Source: Notamacropus eugenii (Eukaryota > Chordata > Mammalia > Diprotodontia > Macropodidae). From it: DNA of 64,000 bases. The notes under the pieces are model-generated. The model was not told where the DNA came from. It was given only the letters and a program-made list of their open reading frames with translations, and did not search any database. Position numbers and translations under genes: made by a program. Below are positions 49,501 to 60,273 of this stretch, in pieces. The stretch covers positions 332,896,651-332,960,650 of the forward strand of contig NC_092874.1 of NCBI RefSeq assembly GCF_028372415.1, given 5' to 3'. Positions within the stretch are counted from its first letter, which is position 1, and every line of letters begins with the position of its first letter.

Positions 49501-52500
49501 AACTGAATGAATGTAAAGGACAAGGGGAAGAAAAAAGTCAAGGATGACTGAGGATCGAATGGTGGTGCCATTAACAATAAATGTAGAACGTCTGATACAG
49601 TAAAGAGAGTGGAGAAGCCCAACTCTCCAACAAAAGTCCTCAGATGGAATAACGATCAAGTAGACCAAAGAGAAACAGCAGTGAGCTCTACTCTCTAGCC
49701 CAGGACTATGCACGATGATGGCCAAAAGCCTGTGGAGATTTGTAGAAGGTCACATTAAGGAAGGCCAAAGCCAGGTGATTTCTAATAAATGGGCTAACAA
49801 CTGTGGAAGCTCTGAGGAGGGAGAAACATGAAACTAGTACAATGTCCCACAAATCCAGAGTCCAGAGTTCTAGCCAGCAGGGCCAAGGAAATACCAGAAT
49901 TAGAATTAAGGGAAGTTAGAGCTCCAGCAAGGGATGGAGTCAAATGATGGGGACCATGCAAGGAGAAGCAGATGAAAATGGGGCTGACGACAAGAAATAA
50001 GTCAGGTTACCAGAAGAGGATGGTGGCAGAGGGCAGTCTTAATACCAGCCATCTTATTTGGTAACAGTGCCAGCAGCTTCCAGACTAAGGAGGACAGGAC
50101 TGCCAAGGACATGTCTATTCTACCAAGAGATGGTGTCTGATCCCGGCACAAAGTTCCTATCTAGGAATTGAGGTTGGAGATATCAGTAAAAAGAAGAAAA
50201 CAGTGATTAAAATGAAGTAACCTTATGAGTTAAGAAAAGTTCAAGATGCAAAAGCAAAACAAAGTAATCCCACAAGTTACAAGGACAACCTCAGAGAAAT
50301 TAAAAAAAAAAAATGGCTTGCCACAAGGGGCTGGATCAAATGAGGTATTTGTTAAGCTCTTAGATACATAGCAGGGTCATAATAAGTGCTTTTCTTTTCC
50401 CTCCTGATCCTGAAGAAATTAAACAAAAGATAAAAAATGAAAATTTCTCAAAGAAAGAATCAGAAAGAGAATCATTAGCCTAGAACAAACGGAAAAATCT
50501 TACCCAAGTGGGGGACTCACTGAACAGGAGAAAGGTACAAACTGAACTCAATGATTCCATGACACAAGAAATATTTGAACAAAATCAAAATACTGAAATA
50601 TTATAAAGGCACATAAGTTATTTATTATCAAAAGTAGCTGACCTGGAAAAATAAATGTGTGATAATAAAAGATTTTTTAAAAAATAAACTTAGTAAACTC
50701 AAACAGTGAAAATAAACCTGTTTATTATGCATATATACATATATATACATGTGTACACACACACATATATGAAACCAACATCTTAAAAAGTGAATTAAAC
50801 AAATGTATAAGTCAAAAACCAAAAATCCAGTGTTTTTGTCCAAGTAAACCACTTATAAAAGTGACATGTTAGAAACAACCACGCAGCACTCACTTGTTTG
50901 CCAGCATGTCTGACAGTTCCCCCGGTGACAAGGCTCTTCACACCTATGAAGGCCACAGTTGAGTTTTCGTCCACAAATTAAGGAACACCTGTGCTCTTTA
51001 TCCTTGGGAAGAAAGAATTGAGTTCTTTTATGAAATGGACTAAATTAACCAACTGATCCTTTCCACAAGGCAATCCACAAGCATTTATTAAGTACCTACT
51101 ATATACCAAGTACTATGCTAGGTACTGAGAGATATAAAGATAAAAATGAGACAATACTTGCTTTTAAGGGGTTTATATTTCCCTGAGCATATAACTTGTT
51201 CACAGATAAGTCAATTCAAGATATATACAAAATAAATACATACTGCTAGGAAGGAGGGAATACTTGAACTGAGTCTTGAGGGGGAGCTAGAGGTTCCATG
51301 AGGTAAAAGAGAGGAAAGAAAGTTTATCACATGCCAAGGCACAGGTCAAAATGTGAAACATGAGTAAGGGAAACAAGCTGGCCAATTTGGCTACTGTAGT
51401 ACAAATCATGTCATATGGAATAGCTAGAACCAGTCTAAAAAGACAGGCTAGAGAAAGACTATAAAAGGCTTTAAATGCACAAAAAACTCCAAGAAATTCT
51501 ATTTCTTATATAAAATCAATGAAGGATTTTAAAGAAATACTACATATTGTGGGGCATAAGTTAACTGGGTATATGAGCTGGCACTGATGCTTGGAAGTGA
51601 GACTGGCAGGGCCAAGAGACAGCCAGGGAATTGAGAAGGACTTGGTTCACCAAATATACATATAACAAGAAACAAAGCAGAACCATAGAAACTGTCAGGT
51701 GAGAAAATACCCAATAAAGGTCAAAGTGAGTAAGTGGTAAATTCCTGCTGAGAGATATTTGTCATACTCTAATAACAAAAGAGGCTGGTTGTCCTTCCTG
51801 AGTTTGTATACTCAAGATATAACAGAGAACTCCCAAGATTTATAAAAACAGATGGCTACTACTCATACTGTAGTAATTCACAGTGGACACAACCAGAAGG
51901 AACCTAGAAAGCACTTCCCAAGATTACAAAGCCTTATGTAAGGAACCACAGGGGCAGAGACAAGTATTTTCTTCACTGTTGGCCACTGAAGGTTAGAGGA
52001 CACAGAAGAAAAATTAATTTAAGAAATAAACAAAGGTATCTGATAATGAGACTGTTTTTCTAGACTTCAAAGTAATAAAATGCTGCTGGCCACAGATGGA
52101 GTGCACATACCAAAGACCAATAAGACAATATTTACCTGATCTATTGCACCCTTAGTCAAGGAACATTTAAACTAAAGAGGATGGGGAAGGAAAAAACTGC
52201 TTATGTATTATCCCCTAAGCTAGATACAATAGAGGGTAGTTATAACAAAGAAAAAAAAGAAAAGCAGGTGAACAGATTAGAAACCACAAGAGGTAAGTTC
52301 TAAGAAAAGAGTGAGAAAAATCCATGGCAAATAAAAAGCAGAGGCAAATAAACTCCGAGAAGTCCTAATATTCAAAGAAGCAAATTTAATCTCGAGTGCA
52401 GTGGAGAGAGTGCCAGGCCTGGAATCAGAAGGACTCATCTTTCTGAGTTCAAATCTGGCTTCAGACACTTCCTAGTTGTGTGACCCAGAGCAAATCACTT

Positions 52501-55500
52501 AACCCTGTTTGCCTCTGGTTCCTCATCTGTAAAAAAGCTTGGAGAAGGACACTGCAATGTTTCATACAACATCAGATAGATACAGTTAAATCTGGTTCTA
52601 CATCGAGTTTATTTAAAACAAGAATCAAATGAAAATCCTCACTTATACAAGTATGTCATAGAAAATGGAAAGATGATTTTATAAGCTCTTTTGAGAACGA
52701 GGGTACATGCATGTGTCTAACCATTCACTGGGAAAAGCTTTGTACTAAAATACTGAACCTTGAGGGGTGGTTTGTAAACATTTGATGACAGGTTGAGAAA
52801 CTGCAAGAACATGTTGCAATTAGTAAGAAGGTGATCATTCCAGTGCCTTTGCCAAGAACACCCCAAATGTGGACATGAAGCATAGACAATAGAAAAGACT
52901 CAACTACAAAAACAAAATTTGATCTCAAAGGTTTAACTAAGATTTGGTGGGATCAAAACTGTGCCTGGCATGTGCCTCTAGATGGGAACATGTTATGCAG
53001 AAGATAAAAGGGAAGGGGAAGACTGACTTGCAAAGACATGATTTAGCTGTAATGGTGGACTTTAATTATTCAGACTCTGCTAGAGCTCTCTCTGCCTAAA
53101 GGAGAACTGCTAATATCTACCTGATTTTATTCTTAAAAGGGGAAAGGGATCAAAAAGAACTTCCATTCTGCTCCTGATTCTTGCTAAAAGAGAAGAACTG
53201 GTTGCTAGGGAGGAAATAATGGGTACAGAACAGCAGACAAGCGTAACAGGTTGAAGGGAAACCAAAAAGCAAATCTTTCATAATACAGATAAACGGCTTC
53301 ACACAACGTTCTTTTTTCTATTCTGCTTTGTATGGAAATCTTATCCGGTGTTGGCTAAGTTCAGAATTTTTTTTGAAAAGAAAAAAAATTAACTTGTCTC
53401 CACCATCCTCTTATAACTCTCCTCCCTTTCACAGCCAAGCTCCTAGAAAGCCTTGTTGCCTCCCCTCTCTTTCTCTCACTCACATGTCAGCCCTCTGCAC
53501 TTTGATTTCATCCCTTAGTTCAGTGGTTCCCATCTGGAGGGGTCAGAAAAAGAATTCTTTAATGGCACTTTTAAATAGTCAAAAAATGGCCTAATGACCT
53601 TAAAAATACTATTTTTACCCAGCACCAACACGACTGAGGCACTCCAGGTTTGTTGCTGCACGGACTCAAGAAAGACAGAATCATGTGCGTGAGAATTCTG
53701 ATGTTTGTGCACAAACCTTCTCATAATGACACGTCCCCCTGGTTCAACACTTCATTACCACACGCTCCCCAGTGAGAAGGCAACACACGTGCATACCCTC
53801 AGCCTCCAAAGAACTTAGAAAATCCTCTTACCGTTTTTTAAGTATTTGTGCCAGTGAGCATTTTCATTTTATTTTGTTTTAAATAAGCTTGACAATGAGC
53901 CAGACTTAACAGCATTGTCTGGTGTGGTGTCAAACATTGCAAACCTTTATTCAAATTAAAAGCTGAACATCAAAATTAAATTTATATATGATTATTGTAT
54001 TTTATTAAACAACTTCTAAGCTGTTACTTCATTAATATTAGTTAATATAAATGTATTTTATTGATATAAAATTAATAATTAATATTCACTAACTCACATT
54101 CAAAAATATAAGATAAAGTAATTTAATATAAAGACTTGCAGATAATAGTAAGTATATGAATTCTTGCTGGATTACTTCTTTAATTCTTACACAATGTCCC
54201 ACAAAGGCATTTTATAATTAGTTTTATAATTTTCTATTTAGAGTTTTCATAATTATCAGTATAATAAAATTTTACATTTTACAATCATATAATGTAAATT
54301 TTAATTTGTAGATTTTTTGAGCACAAGTTATCACTGTTATTACAAGCACTTAATGACTAAACCTAAAAGACTATTATGAGTAAGCTAGATCTTTTTATTT
54401 TGAACTGAAAGAAATGGCAACAAAGTGTCAATCATGAAGAACAGTTAAACAAATTGTGGTACATGACTAATAACTGTAATGTGAGAAAAATGTGAGAAAA
54501 AATACTGAATACGAAGAATTCTGAGAAATGTGGGCAAACTTCTGTGAATTTACGCAAACAGAAGTAGAACCAGAACATCTGACACAGTGACCACAATAAT
54601 ATGAAGGAAAACACTAAAGGCTTCATTCAGAATGTTGCTCAATGAAGCAATGGATTGTTCCTGTCCATTTTGGGATTAAACACTGACAGAGAGGTGCAGA
54701 TCAGAATTACAGTGAGGCACAGACGTGGCCAATGTGCTGATCTGCTTTGTCTGACAGCTCACTCCAGTCTACGCGTGCAGCTCTTAGTGCTTTCACCTCT
54801 AATCTCACCACCACGCTGCTGACACTACCTCCCTCAGCTTCCTCTCCCCTCTGACTGGAGGGCTGGAGGGTGGAGTACCAAATTCCTTCTAGTGCTTTCT
54901 TTTATAGAGCTCATTCTCCTTTGCATCTGCTGTCCTGTCTGGTTTCAGCTCAATGGAAGATGAGGTCCCCATGCTGGCTACCCCGGTGTCCCCTTCCTCC
55001 CACCTGCTTTTCTGCCTCCTTTTGTATATAGTCTTTCCCTCACCTCCTTCTATTCTAAATTGTTTGAGGGCAGGGACTGTCTTTATTTTTATTAACTGTA
55101 TCCCCAGTGCCTTAGCATATTTCCTGGCACATAGTAGGTGATTAATAAATGTCTACTGGAATGGATTGTAACAGGATACAACACTCAAGTCTATGACATC
55201 CTAGTAAAATGTTTATCACACTTTACACAAGTAAACTTACCACACAGCATATTTCGTTACATTTGTGTCGTCCACACAATCGTTTCTTACTACATCGCTT
55301 GTCACACAAAAATGTAGCATCAGCTATTGTCAAATTAAAAAGAAAAAAAGGCACTTATTAATACTTAAAATGTTAGATTCTGGTAGTGATGAACATTGTT
55401 ACGTATACAAATAGACTAGCACCACAGCTTATGATTAGAGGTGGCATGGAGGTATGGATAGAGTCATGTACTTGGGAGGCTGGAAGACCTGTGCTTCAAT

Positions 55501-58500
55501 TTAATCTCTACTATTTACTGGCTATTGTGACATTGGACAAGTCACCTAATCGCCCTGAGCCTCATCTTTAAAATGAGTGTTGGTCTACAGATGGCTTCTA
55601 AATTTCCAGGCCTTAATCTACAATCCTGGGATTATCTCTTCTGTGTCCTTTTCCTGCAATTCTAGCAGATACAAGTGTTTAAAAATTATAGCTAACATTT
55701 ACCTAGCACTTACTACGATGCTGGATACTGTGCTAAGTGCTTTGCAATTATTGCCTCATTTAATCCTTACAACAACCCTGGATGAGGAAACTGAGACAAA
55801 CAGCAGTGACTTGTCAAGATTACATAGCTAAAAACTGGCCAAGGTCAGGTCTTCTTGACTCCAAGCTTGGTGCTCCATGTATTGTGCCATCTAGCTGCCT
55901 CATGAACAGGTGCATGTTTATATGTGGGTGGTGCCCAGAAAATGGCCTCTTCCCACAAAGTCTTACTCTGATATCTCACTGTGGCTTGGAGGTGACTCTA
56001 GGTGCTTAAAGGCTATGTAAACAGAACAGAAGCCTTGGCAGGTCTATCATCACAGAAAAGTTTTAAGTACAGCCTTGTATAAAGAATCTCATTATCTACT
56101 GCAGACTGACTGCTTGGTGATCTATGTCTAGAAACTCACTACATAAAAAAGAAAAACATCAGTCCTTTTCAGCCCTCTTCCACTTCTGCAAGGAAAGTGG
56201 GAGAGAATTCCAAGAATCCCAGCTTTTGGATATTCTATAAATTTTAAATTGATTGTTGGTACTATAATTGTGACACATCTGTCTAGGAACCTTATTGGTA
56301 CTATAATTGTGACACATCTGTCTAGGAACCAATAAATAAACATACTATGAGTGGGACTAAATTTCATTAATCTTAACAGTCACACTATTGATAAAACTAA
56401 AAGAAAAAAGAGGCTGCATCTAAATGGAAAGACAGTTTACAGGTGCTGCTTGGAGTGGCAAAGGAAGGAATGGGCATTTGGTTTCATCATATATTTCATG
56501 GGATATCTGGTCATTTCATATTGTAGTAGAGGCAGGAATTAAACCACTATGAAAATAATTAGAGCATATGTACTCACTGACATTGGCTGCTAAGAATGAA
56601 GAGGTATGGAACTTGTTAGGACCCACAAAATTAAATCATTACAAGACTTTATGATAAGATGGCAGCCTGAAATGAAGGTAAACTACCCATTCCTCATGTG
56701 CTTATCCCAACAAAATCCTCTAGTTTGCACCAGACTGAATAATAACCAAAATACATAAGGGGAAATTACAGTAATTTCTTCCACCCCAGGATAGCACAAG
56801 AGGTTACCCAGAAAAACAAAGGCCATAGGAAAAGAGACTTGCCAGTAGAGCCAGGGGCAACTCCTGACCCTGGCAAACAAGCCAAGACCATCAGCATGAC
56901 CCAAAACTAACTGGAGATATGCATAACCTGTAAGGCCAAATGTCCTGAGGCACTTAGAACGAAGGGTCAAGAGGAAGTCCCAGGGTGCAGAGAAGCAAGG
57001 GAATGATGACTGACCGGTGTACAGTGATAAGAGCAGAGCACTCCAAAGGCCCTAAGGTTCTGTCAGAAAATCCAGCTTTCTGGACTTCAAGGATCCAGGA
57101 GGGGCTTAATTCTGGGAGGTGGGGCCAGAACAGAAATCTAGGTGACCCAAGCAGGACTGTTCACCAGACTCAAAAGTAGAGCAGGGAGCAGAGCCTGCCT
57201 AGCAGAAAGATCCAGTTTGGGACACAGAAGACAGGAAATGAAGAAATTCAAAGAAATACCACCTCACATCTATCAGATTGGCTAACATGACAAACAAGAA
57301 AAATGATAACGTTGGAGAAGATAGAGGAAAATTCAGACACTAATGCACTGTTGGTAGAGTTGTGAACTGATCCAACCATTCTGGAGAGCAATTTGGAACT
57401 ATGCTTAAAGGGCACTCAAACTGTGCATACTCTTTGACTCATCAATACTATTACTAGGTCTGTGTCTCAAAGAGATCATAAAAAAGGAAAAAGGACCTAC
57501 ATGTACAAAAATATTTACAGAAGCTCTTTTTGTGGTGATAAAGTACTGGAAATTGAGGGGATATCCAGCAACTGGGGAATGGCTGAACAAGCTGTGGCTG
57601 TTGTTGCTGTTGTGTTTGCCCTTCGTGCCGAAGAACACCATGCCATTAGAGAAATGATGACATGACTTGCACTTGACTTTGCTTTGGGGGAGGGAGGGCT
57701 GTGCAGGTCACCAGCCTCACTTCTCCTCCTGAGCCATCTGAATCCAGTGACCAGATATCCATCACATGAATGTAATTGAATACCATGGTTCCCTAGGAAA
57801 TGACAAGCAAGCAGATTTCAGAAAAACCTGGGAAGACTTGCGTGAACTGTGCAGAACCAGGAGAACACTGTAAACAGTAAGTAAGTAAACTGTGTGATGA
57901 CCAACCTTGATAGACTTATCTCTTCTCAGCAATGCAATGATCTAAATCAATTCCAAAAGACTCATGATGGATAATGTTATCCACATCCAGAGAGAGAACT
58001 ATGGAGTCTGAATGCAGATCAACGCATACGAGTTTCTCTTTTTGTTTTTTCTTTTTCATAGTTTTCCACTTTCACATGACCAATGTGGAAATATGCTTAA
58101 AATGATTGTACATGTATAGCCTATATAAGATTGCATGCCATCTTGGGGAAGGGGGAAGAATGGGGAAATTTTGAACTCAAAATCTTATAAAAGTGAATGC
58201 TGAAAACTAAAAATTAATAAATTAATTTTAAAAAAAGGAATGATAAACAGGCAGCTTTCAGAAAAACTGAAAAGAATTACACTGGTGCTGAGTGAAGTGA
58301 GCAGAACCAGGATGACACTGCACAAATTAACCTCGCAACACTGCTTGATGATCAACTATAATTGCCTTAGCTCTTCTAGCAATATAATGATCCAAGACAA
58401 CTCCAAAAGCCTCATAATGGAAAATGCTATGCATATCCAGAGAAAGAACTATGGAGTCTGAATGCAGATCAAAGCACACTATTTTCACTGTTTTTTCTGG

Positions 58501-60235
58501 CTCTTCCCTTTTGTTCTGTTTCTTCTTTCACAACATGACTAAGGTGGAAATGTTTACACGATTGCACATGTATAGCCTATATCGGATTGTTTGTTGTCCT
58601 GGGGAGGGGAGATGAAAAGGAGCAAGGGAGAAAAAAATTTAAAATTCAAAAGCTTATAAAACTGATGCTAAAAACTATCTTTGTATGTAAGGGGGAAAAA
58701 AATATTACTATTTACAAAGAAAAACTATCCTAAGAGAACAAAAAGAAGTTCAAAGGAAGCACTGACAAGCAGAACTGCATTACAAGTAGTGTGTTGAATT
58801 TGGTGCATATACATATGTGTGATATATACACACACTATATATATATGTATATATATAGTGTGTGTATATATATATGTATATGTATATATACCCACACATG
58901 CATATTTTTAAAGCAAGAAAGATGAAATAGAGATTCATAGGTTCATAGAAAATCCTCTCGGAAACGACCTTTTTAGTGTTTAACTTCAGAATTATTTAAA
59001 AAGTCTTTTTAAAAAAATTAAAATTAACACATATGAAGTGGGGAAAAAACTGGCCTCAGAGCTTGGAGTTCAAGTTTTGCCTCTGACATCGACTGGCTGT
59101 GACTTTGTACAAGTCAGTCATCCTCTCAGTGATGTAGGCAACTTTCTTAAGGTCATTAGTTACAAAGAAGATGCCTACCTTTACTGGTGGAAGGAGTTTC
59201 CATATTTGGAATTTCCCTAATTACCAGCCCAATCCCTCTCCCTACATTCTGATGCTGAAAGGCAAAACTGGAAAGAAGAAAAAATGTATAGATGTATACA
59301 AAGGCAAGGCTCAGGAAGGAGACAATCCAACAACTTGTCCATTATCATCTTCCTTTATATCATGAATACTTTCTTCAAAAAACACACACACACATACACA
59401 CAAAAATCAGATGATATCTTGAAAATACTTGTTATTGATGTGGACCGGCCTACTCTAAGCATGTATAGAGGTGACAAATGCAAAATGTGCTGAGGAAGCA
59501 ATGTGCAAGATAGCTGTAAGAAGGGAAGCTAAAAGGAGCTAAAAAAACCCAAAAGGTATTCGCCAGCATGATGGAGGACATCTAGCGCAAAGTTGAAGTT
59601 GAAGAAAGACTCCTTTTAGCTAGAGAGGTACTCAATACGCCCTACTTGCAGATGACAGTGTGCTGGTTGTGTAAGTCCTGGAACACTACAGAGCTTCCTA
59701 GAAGAAATTTATACCTACTTAATAGAGATGGGTTTGACAACCCACACGGGAAATGGATGTGGCCAAGTGGATGAAAAATATATATTGCCTAGCAGCTCTT
59801 TTTGTGGTAGCAAAACAATTGGAAATTGAGGGGTGCCCATCAATTGGGAAATGGCTGAACAAGTTGTGGCATATGAATGTAATGGAATGCTACTGTGCTA
59901 TAATAAATGATGAGCAGGCAGATTTCAGAAAAACCTGGGCTTAAATAAACTGACGCCAAGTGAAATGAGCAGATCCAGGAGAACACACTGTATACAATAA
60001 CAGCAACATTGCGCAATGATCAACTATGAATGACTCAGCTCTTCTCAACAATACAATGATCCAAGACAATTCCAAAAGATTCATAATGGAAAATGCTATC
60101 CACGTACAGAGAAAGAATTGATATGAGTCTGAATGCAGACTGATGTGTACTATTTTCATTTTATTTTTTTTATGTTTTTTTTCTTTCTGGTCTGTTTATT
60201 CTTTCACATGACTAATATGGAAATATTTTACACGA

Positions 60236-60273
<38 letters not shown>

